Shown here piece after piece: positions 1 through 6,537 of a stretch of 9,939 nt of DNA (position 1 is its first letter; each line of letters begins with the position of its first letter). The translations under genes were made by a program, and so were the position numbers. The notes below the pieces were generated by a model. The model was not told the DNA's origin. It searched no databases and saw nothing but the letters and a program-made list of their open reading frames with translations. Source of the stretch: an uncultured Acidobacteriota bacterium (GTDB lineage: Bacteria > Acidobacteriota > Blastocatellia > Pyrinomonadales > Pyrinomonadaceae); contig CADEEU010000113.1 in assembly GCA_902826385.1 (NCBI GenBank), positions 1 to 9,939 of the forward strand. Direction: 5' to 3'.

Positions 1-1343
1 ACTTTTGACTCGACCTCGGTGCGAATTCGGTCGAGTTGTTCGTTCGAATCGGCCTCGAACCGCAAAACGAGGATCGCCTGGGTGTTTGAGGCGCGGACGA
101 GGCCCCAGCCGTGTTCGAACAGGATGCGGGCACCGTCGATGGTAATGACCTTGTTGGTTTTGGAAAAGTGCTGCGCGATCTTCTCTACAATTTCGAATTT
201 ATGCTCTTCGGCGCAATCGATGCGAAGCTCGGGTGTTGAAAAGGTTTTCGGCAGGTCGTCGAACAATTCGGAGAGCTTCTTGTCGGTTTTGGAAAGTATC
301 TCAAGCACGCGGGCGCCGACATATGTCGCGTCATCGAAGCCGTAAAATCTGTCAGCAAAGAAGATATGGCCGCTCATTTCGCCAGCCAGGACGGCGCCGG
401 TTTCTTTCATTTTTGATTTAATGATCGAATGGCCCGCTTTCCACATAATCGGCTTTCCGCCGTGCTTTTCGATGTCGTCGAACAAGTTTTGCGAACATTT
501 GACCTCGGCGATTATGGTCGCACCCGGCTGTTCGGCAAGAACCGAACGCGACAACAGCACCATCAACTCGTCGCCCCAGATAATGCGGCCCGTTTCGTCA
601 ACGATGCCGATGCGGTCTCCGTCACCGTCGAAGGCGATACCAATGTCAGCCCCGTTTTCAAGCACGGCGTTGATCGTATCCTGAAGGTTTTCCGTCACGG
701 TCGGGTCGGGGTGATGGTTGGGAAAAGTGGAATCAGGTTCTATGAACAGTTTGATCAGCTCGACGCCAAGGCGTTCATAAATGGGCACAGCCGTCACGCC
801 GCCCATACCGTTTCCGCCATCGATAACCGCTTTAATTCTGCGTTCGCCAAGATGAATTTTTGAAACGATGTCGTCGCAGTAATCGTCTAGTACCTCAATG
901 GTTTCGACAACGCCGTCTGACTGGCCGCCCGCTGACGCAGGCGGTTCTGACAGGGCGATCTCCTTAATTTCCTGTATCTGCGAACCGAACAGGGTCGATT
1001 TGCCCAGGCATATCTTGAAGCCGTTGTGATCAGGCGGGTTATGAGAGCCGGTTATCATAACGCCTCCGTCGTAACCCTTTGTAATAACAGTGTGATAAAG
1101 CACCGGCGTGGGAACGCGGCCAATCAGGTCAACGTCACAGCCGCATTTGATGAAACCTTCGGTCAGCAATTGGCAAAAACGCGGCGAGCTTTCCCGTGCG
1201 TCATACCCAATCGCAATCCGCCGTGCCGCATTTTTATTAAAAAATGTCCCGATTGCCCTGCCTAAAACAGCCACGGTCTCGTCGTCAAGCTGTTCGCCCA
1301 CGATGCCGCGAATATCGTATTCCCTGAATATATGCTTGTTCAT
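1..1343 (-). CDS. Phosphomannomutase/phosphoglucomutase (AlgC/ManB-type), 3' end outside window
   Basis: Alpha-D-phosphohexomutase that interconverts hexose 6-phosphate and 1-phosphate (mannose or glucose). It acts in the cytoplasm and supplies precursors for GDP-mannose, UDP-glucose and envelope polysaccharides. Reading the reverse strand from the ATG at 1343 gives 447 uninterrupted codons to the window edge. The protein begins MNKHIFREYDIRG, the usual start of this family, and an AAGG lies directly before the ATG. All four active-site motifs are visible: TGSHNPP at 98-104 with the phosphoserine Ser100, the Mg-binding DGDGDR at 239-244, the sugar-binding GEMSGH at 321-326, and the phosphate-binding RASNTQ at 417-422. 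Family members are roughly 450-470 residues, so only the last few residues should be missing. Residues about 133-142 (PPASAGG region) come from a palindromic insertion in the linker after domain 1. Whether mannose or glucose phosphate is preferred cannot be told from sequence. It is transcribed away from the VWA genes. Confidence 0.95.
   Translation of the reverse strand, partial: MNKHIFREYDIRGIVGEQLDDETVAVLGRAIGTFFNKNAARRIAIGYDARESSPRFCQLLTEGFIKCGCDVDLIGRVPTPVLYHTVITKGYDGGVMITGSHNPPDHNGFKICLGKSTLFGSQIQEIKEIALSEPPASAGGQSDGVVETIEVLDDYCDDIVSKIHLGERRIKAVIDGGNGMGGVTAVPIYERLGVELIKLFIEPDSTFPNHHPDPTVTENLQDTINAVLENGADIGIAFDGDGDRIGIVDETGRIIWGDELMVLLSRSVLAEQPGATIIAEVKCSQNLFDDIEKHGGKPIMWKAGHSIIKSKMKETGAVLAGEMSGHIFFADRFYGFDDATYVGARVLEILSKTDKKLSELFDDLPKTFSTPELRIDCAEEHKFEIVEKIAQHFSKTNKVITIDGARILFEHGWGLVRASNTQAILVLRFEADSNEQLDRIRTEVESK
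916..951. repeat. 30-bp palindromic in-frame insertion with 6-bp flanking direct repeat
   Basis: A near-perfect palindrome, CCGCCCGCTGACGCAGGCGG, occupies 925-944. It has 8-bp arms with one G-T wobble and a 4-base loop. It is bracketed by TCTGAC at 916-921 and again at 946-951. The two copies are exactly 30 bp apart, so the extra unit adds ten codons without breaking the mutase frame. On the coding strand it encodes PPASAGG-type residues in a linker between domains 1 and 2, far from the active-site motifs. The layout looks like a small REP-like or MITE-like element with a target duplication. That interpretation is inference from a single copy, since no second copy lies in this window. Confidence 0.6.
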
Positions 1344-1427
1344 CCTTAAAAATGTACCGGTGGATAGCCCCAGTATTGCCTATTTCACTACCGTTTCCAA
1401 CGTCCGTTTGTTTAGCGATTTCATGGG

Positions 1428-1450
1428 CCAATTGATATACTTCCCAATTG
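1428..1450. promoter_or_regulatory. Paired CCAATTG boxes in the divergent intergenic region
   Basis: The 186-bp gap between the divergent mutase and VWA genes contains CCAATTG at 1428-1434 and again at 1444-1450, 16 bp apart. Each includes the palindrome CAATTG, and the stretch between them is AT-rich (ATATACTT). Two half-palindromic boxes about one and a half helical turns apart could be an operator, but this is a weak call from spacing alone. No convincing -35/-10 pair was found for either gene in the gap, and I see nothing else there. Confidence 0.2.
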
Positions 1451-1529
1451 CTAAGAGGGCAACAGAGCCGCCTGACAACGCATCGAAAACACTGTCCGGC
1501 TTCTATTGCCCCGTTTGTTGACCAACCGT

Positions 1530-2519
1530 ATGACTAAATTTACAAGAACCGTATTTCTTGTGTCGATGATGACCGCGGCATTTTGCGCCCAGGTGATGGC
1601 CCAGCGGCCAACGCCGACGCCTACTCCGCCGCCCGATAACGAGGGCAAAGATCAGGTCAAGACGTTCGAGGTGCGGCTGCCCGTGACCGTGCTTTTGAAA
1701 AAGGAACTTGTATCGGGCCTGAGGCAGGGCGACTTTCAGGTATTCGAGGACGGCGTTCTGCAGGAAGTGACCTCGTTTACCGACGAAAAGACAAATCCGC
1801 CGGTGTTTGTAGGAGTGCTGATGGACACATCGCCTTCGACCGCCGGAAAGCTGGGATTTTCAAAAGAGGCGGCTGCGAATTTCTTGTATACGGTAGTTCA
1901 GCTACGCAAAGACAAAGCGGCGTTCATGACCTTTGACAACGAAATCGCGCTACGGCAGGACTTTACCGACAAGCTCGATCTGCTTCAAACCGCCGTCGAC
2001 AAGGTAAAGAAAACCGGTTCGCAGACGGCGCTTTACGACGCTGTTTGGCAATTTGCCGATGAAAAGCTGCGAAATGTTCCGGGCCGTCGCGTTTTGGTTC
2101 TTATCACGGACGGCGACGACACATTCAGCCGTGCCGACCTCAACGACGCGGTCGATATAGCCCAGCGGACCGAGACGACGATTTTCGGCATCTCAACAAA
2201 AGCTGGGTTCTTAGGCAGCGTTCCAGGGGTTGAAGCAGGTACCGTAAAGGACAAAGGTGATAAATACCTTACGCAGCTTTGCGAGCAAACCGGCGGCGAG
2301 GCATTTTTTACCGGCGATATGCTCGAGCTTGAGCGGGCGTTCAAAAAGATATCCGAGGAGCTCAGGTCGCAATACATAATTACTTACCGGCCGGCGAACC
2401 AGAATTACGACGGCCGGTCGCGCAAGATCGAGGTCCGGTTTACCGATAAGGACAGGACTGAGAAGTACAAGATAAGGACCAAGACAAATTACCGGGCCTT
2501 AAAAGACAGCTTAAAGTGA
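1530..2519 (+). CDS. Secreted VWA-domain protein, Acidobacterial VWFA-related family (copy 1)
   Basis: A 329-residue exported protein with a von Willebrand factor A domain, probably for metal-dependent protein-protein contact at or outside the cell envelope. The partner is unknown. A signal peptide covers about 1-24 (charged MTKFTR, hydrophobic core, Ala-Gln cleavage region), followed by a Thr-Pro linker at 27-35. A short beta-rich segment at about 44-85 contains the 'DFQVFEDGVLQEV' type pattern typical of the family TIGR03436. The VWA domain follows from about 92. The MIDAS metal site is complete: DTSPS at 99-103, Thr167 and Asp194 in LITDGDD. The end carries the family's RSQYIITYRP motif (279-288). 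The ATG at 1530 is preferred because it leads straight into the signal peptide. An in-frame TTG at 1506 would add eight residues. No clear Shine-Dalgarno precedes either. A paralogue follows directly downstream. Confidence 0.9.
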   Translation: MTKFTRTVFLVSMMTAAFCAQVMAQRPTPTPTPPPDNEGKDQVKTFEVRLPVTVLLKKELVSGLRQGDFQVFEDGVLQEVTSFTDEKTNPPVFVGVLMDTSPSTAGKLGFSKEAAANFLYTVVQLRKDKAAFMTFDNEIALRQDFTDKLDLLQTAVDKVKKTGSQTALYDAVWQFADEKLRNVPGRRVLVLITDGDDTFSRADLNDAVDIAQRTETTIFGISTKAGFLGSVPGVEAGTVKDKGDKYLTQLCEQTGGEAFFTGDMLELERAFKKISEELRSQYIITYRPANQNYDGRSRKIEVRFTDKDRTEKYKIRTKTNYRALKDSLK

Positions 2520-2553
2520 TCGGCGAAAAAGGGGTTGTAAGTTGAGAAGTATA

Positions 2554-3636
2554 ATGTTCAGATCAAAATTTATCTTCATCGCACTGGCGGTGTTTCTGGC
2601 TGGCGGCTCGGCTTTTTTGATGACCAAATCGACCGATGCTCAAACCACCGAGCCGACACCGGCTAAATCCGCCACGCCGACCCCAACGCCGCCGCCCGAT
2701 GAAGAAGAGGGAATCATTAAAGTCGAAACCGAGGCCGTTAACGTGCTGTTTACGGCCCAGGATAAAGACCGCCGGCTGCTTCTCGGCCTCAAGCAGGAAG
2801 ACGTAAAAATTTTAGAGAACGGGCAGCCGCAGGAAATCAGCGCGTTTGCGAGACAGGTCGATCTGCCGCTAAGTCTGGCTATCCTGATCGACACAAGTGC
2901 TTCGCAGGAGCGGACGCTGCCTGAGGAAAAGAACGCCGCCATCGCATTTGTCGAATCGGTTATCCGCCCGTCTAAGGATGAGGTTTCGGTTGTTTCCTTC
3001 ACGGGCGAATCCACGCTTGAGCAGGGAATGACGAACAACGTTACCCGGCTTCGTCGTGCAATAGATCGCGTACAGTTTGTTCCGCCTTCGGGTTATATCG
3101 GCGGCGGAGTTGTCGCTCCCGGTACTCCGCCCATTTCTGGCGACAACCAGGCGGTGGTCGGTTCGACGGCCATTTGGGACGCAATATGGGTAACGTCAGC
3201 GGAGGTTCTCGGCCCGGCCCCGGAAAAGACGCGGCGCGCCATTATTTTGTTGAGTGACGGCGTTAACACGTATGGACGCAAGAAGCTGGATGAGGCAGTT
3301 GATGCGGCGATCAAATCGGAAGCCGTCATTTATTCGATCGGTATTGGGGACGATTTCTACGGCGGAGTTAACAAAAGCAGTCTAAGCAAGCTTTCCGAAA
3401 AGACCGGCGGGCGGGCCTATTTTCCGCGCGACGAACGCGAGCTTCGCGAGGCGTTTAAGCAAATTCAGGAAGAAATGCGGTCGCAATACCTTCTGGCCTA
3501 CGAACCATCGAACCCGGCAAAAGACGGTACTTACAGAAAGATCGAGATCCAGATGGTGAACCCCGAACTTGCCAAGCAAAAAGTAAAACTGAGCCACCGT
3601 CAGGGTTACTTTGCAAAATCGGAAAACAAAAAATAA
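2554..3636 (+). CDS. Secreted VWA-domain protein, Acidobacterial VWFA-related family (copy 2)
   Basis: A paralogue of the gene just upstream, 360 residues from this ATG and the same in architecture. It has a signal peptide or N-terminal anchor at about 1-30, a Thr-Pro linker ending TPTPTPPPDEEEG, a beta segment with 'DVKILENGQPQEI', then the VWA domain. The MIDAS residues are all present: DTSAS at 113-117, Thr205 in STAIWDA and Asp235 in LLSDG. The C-terminal RSQYLLAYEPSN motif matches copy 1. It differs by a Gly/Pro-rich insertion of about 25 residues (about 176-203) just before the MIDAS threonine. The start is uncertain. A TTG at 2542 has an AAGGGG about 7 bases upstream and would add four residues, whereas this ATG has only a GAGAAG 4 bases away. 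The gap to copy 1 is about 34 bp, so the two are probably co-transcribed and end at the terminator at 3661-3692. The target is unknown. Confidence 0.9.
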   Translation: MFRSKFIFIALAVFLAGGSAFLMTKSTDAQTTEPTPAKSATPTPTPPPDEEEGIIKVETEAVNVLFTAQDKDRRLLLGLKQEDVKILENGQPQEISAFARQVDLPLSLAILIDTSASQERTLPEEKNAAIAFVESVIRPSKDEVSVVSFTGESTLEQGMTNNVTRLRRAIDRVQFVPPSGYIGGGVVAPGTPPISGDNQAVVGSTAIWDAIWVTSAEVLGPAPEKTRRAIILLSDGVNTYGRKKLDEAVDAAIKSEAVIYSIGIGDDFYGGVNKSSLSKLSEKTGGRAYFPRDERELREAFKQIQEEMRSQYLLAYEPSNPAKDGTYRKIEIQMVNPELAKQKVKLSHRQGYFAKSENKK

Positions 3637-3660
3637 CTCGGCTGCGGCTTTAACTTTAAG

Positions 3661-3692
3661 GTGCGAAATGGCCGCCCATTTCGCACTTTTTT
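3661..3692 (+). terminator. Intrinsic terminator after the VWA pair
   Basis: A perfect 11-bp stem (GTGCGAAATGG at 3661-3671 with CCATTTCGCAC at 3676-3686), a 4-base loop CCGC, and six T residues at 3687-3692. It begins 24 bp after the stop of the second VWA gene and lies 28 bp beyond the stop of the convergent VOC gene. The T run follows the stem only on the plus strand. On the minus strand the sequence after the stem is not a clean T run, so the element mainly serves the plus-strand transcript. Confidence 0.92.
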
Positions 3693-3720
3693 GTTTATCG
3701 TCATGCCGAAAATGATTTCG

Positions 3721-4128
3721 CTATTCCGCTCGCGTTTCAGGATTGTTCAACCACCATTGGTTACCCCATTTATCCTGAACTCCGGCAGCTTGACCATAGC
3801 CGCGGTCGGCGGGTTCCTGAATGCTCGCGGCGCCGCTATCGATCGCCTTTCGATACACAGCGGCGACATCATCCACCAGAACGAACATGCCGCAAGGAAA
3901 CGCCTTCCACTCGCCGCCGGATTGGCCGAACATTACCGTGCCGCCGTTGATCGAATATTCTGCATGCATGACCGATCCGTCGTCAGTGTTGACTCGCAGT
4001 TTCTCGTCGGCACCGAATACGTTTTCTATAAATTTGATAAACCCTTCCGCATCGTTCGGCAAAACGATGTAAGGCATAACGGGCGAATAGTGTTCGGCGC
4101 CCGTCTTTTTCTGTTCTGCTGCGCTCAT
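3721..4128 (-). CDS. VOC-fold protein, PhnB/glyoxalase-bleomycin resistance-like
   Basis: A 135-residue cytoplasmic protein of the vicinal oxygen chelate superfamily. Two beta-alpha-beta-beta-beta halves are visible: PYIVLPNDAEGFIKFIENVFGA (here 19-40) with MHAEYSINGGTVMFGQ (54-69), then FVLVDDVAAVYRKAIDSGA (82-100) with the GVQDKWGNQWWLN strand at about 116-128. His55 sits where a VOC metal ligand is often found. I cannot assign a substrate, because PhnB-like members include enzymes, resistance proteins and proteins of unknown role. The start is supported by AAGGAG about 8 bases upstream. The ATG overlaps the TGA of the preceding NTF2-like gene (ATGA), so translation is probably coupled and the gene is last in the minus-strand run. 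Confidence 0.88.
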   Translation of the reverse strand: MSAAEQKKTGAEHYSPVMPYIVLPNDAEGFIKFIENVFGADEKLRVNTDDGSVMHAEYSINGGTVMFGQSGGEWKAFPCGMFVLVDDVAAVYRKAIDSGAASIQEPADRGYGQAAGVQDKWGNQWWLNNPETRAE

Positions 4129-4535
4129 TGTTGTTTCTCCTTCATCATAGCTTCGAATTCTTTATCGACCGGCGTTATATGGCTCAGCACGCAAAGCCAT
4201 TTACCGTCGCGTTTGACGAAAACGTCTGATGTCCACTCATCGGCCTCGAAAATTTGCCCGCCGAAATGGGCGGTGTTTACAACTCTTACGATCAAGACTG
4301 CGGTTTCGCCATAAACGCGAACGCGTGCATCGCCCACATTCCTGAACATACTGTGCGTCAACTCGCCCGACCGAACGAAACCGAGAAAATGCTCCTTAGT
4401 CGATATTCCGCGTTCGGAAACGATCACCCAATCGTCGTCCATGTAACTGCCGATCCGGTCGGCATCGTTCGCAACCATCGCCTCGGCCCAATCGGAGCCG
4501 ACCCTTAAAAGCTCTTCTTTGATTTTTTCTTCCAT
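4125..4535 (-). CDS. NTF2-like (DUF4440/SnoaL-type) protein
   Basis: A 136-residue cytoplasmic protein with the cone-shaped NTF2-like fold pattern. N-terminal helices (about 1-30) contain 'SDWAEAMVANDADRIGSYM'. They are followed by the strand DDDWVIVSERG (33-43), a helix STKEHFLGFVRSG, and a run of long C-terminal strands carrying VRVYGETAVLIVRV and the closing SDVFVKRDGKWLCVLSHITPV. The last pattern is typical of DUF4440 proteins. No active-site residues can be named with confidence, and members range from ketosteroid-isomerase-like enzymes to ligand-binding proteins. No signal peptide is seen. The ATG at 4535 has no obvious Shine-Dalgarno, and the 34-bp gap to the upstream TPR gene suggests read-through from it. 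It overlaps the VOC gene by 4 bp, a pairing that hints at a shared small-molecule substrate, though this is inference. Confidence 0.85.
   Translation of the reverse strand: MEEKIKEELLRVGSDWAEAMVANDADRIGSYMDDDWVIVSERGISTKEHFLGFVRSGELTHSMFRNVGDARVRVYGETAVLIVRVVNTAHFGGQIFEADEWTSDVFVKRDGKWLCVLSHITPVDKEFEAMMKEKQQ
4136..4142 (-). promoter_or_regulatory. Ribosome binding site of the VOC gene inside the upstream gene
   Basis: On the minus strand AAGGAGA lies 7-8 bases before the ATG at 4128. It sits wholly within the last codons of the NTF2-like gene. It is the clearest Shine-Dalgarno in the run, and it fixes the VOC start and the ATGA overlap. Confidence 0.75.
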
Positions 4536-4569
4536 AGCTTGCGGAGACGGAGACTTTCGAAAGCGTCAA

Positions 4570-5337
4570 CTACTGCAATGTGCCGCCTAGTTCTACTATC
4601 TTTCTCTCGTCCGCTTCGGCCAGCGTTGTCTTTCCGGTTATTCGGTAAAGTTTTGCCCGGCTTTTGTACAGCTCCGCATTCGAAGGCGCGGCCCTGATCG
4701 CCTGATTAAAGTCTGCCAATGCAAGCCGGTAGTTTCCCTTTCCCATGTAAGCAGTGCCGCGTGTGTCCAAAGTTTCCGGCGAGTTCGGTCTTAGTTCGAG
4801 CGATTTGTCCGCATCGTCCAAAGCTTTGTCGTAGGCACCGGTGTGACAATAGGTCCAGGCACGATTGTTATAAGCCGCGGCAAGCGTATCGTTCTGCCCG
4901 CCCAGCTCGATCACTTTCGAGTAATCCGCGATTGCCGAGCTGTAAAATTTTTTATTGAAGTAAACAAGTCCACGGTTGAAATACGGAGCCGGATCTTGCG
5001 GGGCCAAACTTATTGCCTTTGAAAAATTCTCGACCTTGCAGTCCAGATCGCTTTCTCCGCAGCTTCGCCGCGCGTAGTCGAAATAATAGGCAGCATTTCT
5101 GGACACCGGCGGATCGCTTTTGCGAACAGGGGTTGCCGTTTTGCTTTTCGCCGTCGGTTTCGGTTTTGTTCTAGTTGGACTTTTGGGTTTCGATACCGCC
5201 GGTGCCTTTGGTTTTGCCTTTACGACGGTGTTACCTGTTCCGCCGCCGCCTGCTTCGGTTTGTGCAAAGCCGTGTCCGACACCGAACAACACGCAAACGA
5301 TTACAGCAGCCGTAATGCCGAAAACTTTTTCTTTCAT
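4570..5337 (-). CDS. Secreted TPR-repeat protein with Lys/Pro-rich linker
   Basis: A 255-residue exported or periplasmic protein. A signal peptide covers about 1-25 (MKEKVFGITAAVIVCVLFG, then GFAQ). Next come a Gly-rich patch (30-35) and a basic Lys/Pro/Thr-rich linker at about 39-75, suited to spanning the wall or binding acidic polymers. About five tetratricopeptide repeats follow from about 82 to the C-terminus, for example 'PAPYFNRGLVYFNKKFYSSA' (117-136), 'AAAYNNRAWTYCHTGAYDKA' (153-172) and 'PETLDTRGTAYMGKGNYRLA' (187-206). Cys93 and Cys100 could form a disulfide. TPR arrays are protein-binding scaffolds and the partner is unknown. The reading frame stays open upstream to 5616, but those codons overlap the preceding gene in another frame. 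The ATG at 5337 with an AAGGGG-type ribosome binding site and an immediate signal peptide is clearly the better start. Confidence 0.9.
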   Translation of the reverse strand: MKEKVFGITAAVIVCVLFGVGHGFAQTEAGGGGTGNTVVKAKPKAPAVSKPKSPTRTKPKPTAKSKTATPVRKSDPPVSRNAAYYFDYARRSCGESDLDCKVENFSKAISLAPQDPAPYFNRGLVYFNKKFYSSAIADYSKVIELGGQNDTLAAAYNNRAWTYCHTGAYDKALDDADKSLELRPNSPETLDTRGTAYMGKGNYRLALADFNQAIRAAPSNAELYKSRAKLYRITGKTTLAEADERKIVELGGTLQ

Positions 5338-5341
5338 ATTG

Positions 5342-5351
5342 CTTTCCCCTT
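5342..5351 (-). promoter_or_regulatory. Ribosome binding site that decides the TPR gene start
   Basis: On the minus strand AAGGGGAAAG lies here, with its G run 8 bases before the ATG at 5337. It supports this start over the longer open frame reaching back to 5616. Confidence 0.6.
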
Positions 5352-5387
5352 GTTCTAATGTACTGAACCGGCGGCCTGAAATCGAGA

Positions 5388-5972
5388 TCAATTCGTCCAG
5401 CCCCACGGTGCTTCCGGAGGTTTCACCGTTGTTTTTAGGTCGAACTTGACACTGAAATATCGTTCGGATCCCATGCGGCGGAGATTGTAGCCGAACGATT
5501 CGCCGGCGGTTAGATCGATCCACCAGACATTGGTCGAAGCAGCCGGAACGACATCGACCGTCTTCTGGTCGGCTGGAAACATTTGCCGTGTCGGCATTCC
5601 CTGGCTTGTTGTCCAACCGCCGTACATCGTCACTTTGTCCGGCTTGCCGTCTTCGTGACGGTGATCATGCCTGAGTTCAATACGGTCGCCCTTGCGCGTC
5701 AAGACCCATGTCCGCGAACGGTCCGTGCCGACCACAAACGGTATTCGAATGCGATTTTTCTCACACGCTCTGACATGCATCACGAGCGATTTATCCTTAA
5801 ACGTAGTGTCGTCCGCCGGAGCCGCCGCAACCGTCCCGCCAAACGCCTTGCCGCAAAGTTTGGATAGATCTTCCCAAAAAACATCGACTGGCGATTTCTG
5901 AACGGTTTGAGCAGATGCCGCAACCGTCAGAATGATCGATATTAAGGCTGCACCGAAAAAACTAATTTTCAT
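5388..5972 (-). CDS. Secreted protein of unknown function with HDHRHEDG motif
   Basis: A 194-residue exported protein with a signal peptide at about 1-22 (MKISFFGAALISIILTVAAS, then AQ). I recognise the pattern as a recurring uncharacterised secreted family but know no name or function for it. Notable features are Cys40 (LCGKAF) and Cys70 (VRACEK), which could form a disulfide, and RIRIPFVVGTDRSRTWVLTR at about 75-93. A striking HDHRHEDG at 102-109 is followed by VTMYGG, and an aromatic, Pro-rich C-terminus ends PPEAPWGWTN. The His/Asp/Glu cluster could bind a metal or form a catalytic site, which is inference only. The rest looks beta-rich and soluble, with no further membrane segment. The ATG at 5972 has a GGAG about 9 bases upstream. 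It lies 26 bp after the phosphatase gene and 50 bp before the TPR gene, so it is probably in the same operon. Confidence 0.85.
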   Translation of the reverse strand: MKISFFGAALISIILTVAASAQTVQKSPVDVFWEDLSKLCGKAFGGTVAAAPADDTTFKDKSLVMHVRACEKNRIRIPFVVGTDRSRTWVLTRKGDRIELRHDHRHEDGKPDKVTMYGGWTTSQGMPTRQMFPADQKTVDVVPAASTNVWWIDLTAGESFGYNLRRMGSERYFSVKFDLKTTVKPPEAPWGWTN

Positions 5973-5998
5973 TTAGAGATCTCCGCACTAGAAAGCTG

Positions 5999-6493
5999 TC
6001 AATAATCAAGCAACTCAAATTTCCGAACCTTTCCGTCTTTTAGCTTTATCAACCAGATAACCGAATATTCGGAATCATCAAGATTCTTGAATAATTCCTT
6101 TTTCGCGATCAGGTTCGCCAGGCCGGGTATCGTATTCGAATGGCCGGACACGACGAAACGTTTCGTGCCGCTTTTCATTATTTGATCGATCAGCTCCTGC
6201 GGCTTTCGGGCGTCGTAAATTTGCACCTGTTTGTTTCGCTTTTTTGCGAGTGGGGTAACTGTGTCGCGGGTGCGTTTGAAATCGGTCGAATAAAAAGCTC
6301 CGGGCCGGAACTTGCCGATCTTTTTTATCAGCCGTTCGGCCCGCTCGCGACCCGCGGGCGAAAGCTCAGGGTCCTGGCTCGTCGCATCGGCCTTTTCGGC
6401 GTGGCGGACGAGCAGTATCGTGACCTCACGCGACTGGGCTGGTGCAACTAAAACGGTGATTAAAAGAAGCAAAAACGGTAGAAAGATTTTCAT
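5999..6493 (-). CDS. Secreted histidine phosphatase family protein (SixA/PhoE-like)
   Basis: A 164-residue member of the histidine phosphatase (phosphoglycerate mutase-like) superfamily, which hydrolyses phosphomonoesters through a phosphohistidine. The RHG-type motif is LVRHAEK at 28-34, with Arg30 and the nucleophile His31. The second arginine block is YSTDFKRTRDT at 68-78, and the second catalytic histidine is His118 in SGHSNTIP. All expected catalytic residues are present. A hydrophobic signal peptide (about 1-20, MKIFLPFLLLLITVLVAPAQ) predicts export. It is therefore likely a periplasmic or extracellular phosphatase rather than the cytoplasmic phosphohistidine phosphatase SixA. Substrate unknown. 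It is the first gene of the five-gene minus-strand run and is divergent from proA across a 44-bp gap. No strong Shine-Dalgarno precedes the ATG. Confidence 0.9.
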   Translation of the reverse strand: MKIFLPFLLLLITVLVAPAQSREVTILLVRHAEKADATSQDPELSPAGRERAERLIKKIGKFRPGAFYSTDFKRTRDTVTPLAKKRNKQVQIYDARKPQELIDQIMKSGTKRFVVSGHSNTIPGLANLIAKKELFKNLDDSEYSVIWLIKLKDGKVRKFELLDY

Positions 6494-6518
6494 ACTTCGA
6501 AACTAGACACTTTGTTTA

Positions 6519-6527
6519 AGTATAATA
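6519..6527 (-). promoter_or_regulatory. Candidate -10 region for the minus-strand operon
   Basis: Reading the minus strand, TATTAT (6527-6522) and TATACT (6524-6519) overlap each other and overlap the plus-strand TATAAT. Either would place transcription start at about 6512-6515 and give a leader of about 20 bases before the phosphatase ATG at 6493. No good -35 was found at 16-18 bp spacing, so the call is tentative. Confidence 0.35.
6521..6526 (+). promoter_or_regulatory. Consensus -10 box (TATAAT) of proA
   Basis: A perfect TATAAT lies 11 bases before the ATG at 6538. A start site about 7 bases downstream would fall at about 6533, leaving a 5' leader of only about 5 bases. No Shine-Dalgarno precedes proA, which fits a leaderless or near-leaderless transcript. 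No clear TTGACA-like -35 is seen at 16-18 bp spacing. Confidence 0.5.
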
Positions 6528-6537
6528 TGCGTTGCTA

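Noticed and set aside
19..1265. Several plus-strand open frames of 60-145 codons
   Set aside because: They are antisense shadows of the phosphohexomutase, which fills the reverse strand with all family motifs.
1472..1507. CTGACA and TCTATT as a promoter for the first VWA gene
   Set aside because: The spacing between the boxes is 24 bp, too long for a usual sigma-70 promoter.
3661..4314. A 217-codon plus-strand open frame
   Set aside because: It starts inside a strong terminator hairpin and runs antisense to the VOC and NTF2-like genes, and its translation resembles no protein family.
5338..5616. Open frame extending the TPR protein upstream by 93 codons
   Set aside because: It overlaps the 3' end of the secreted unknown protein in another frame, has low-complexity residues without family character, and skips a good ribosome binding site and signal peptide at 5337.
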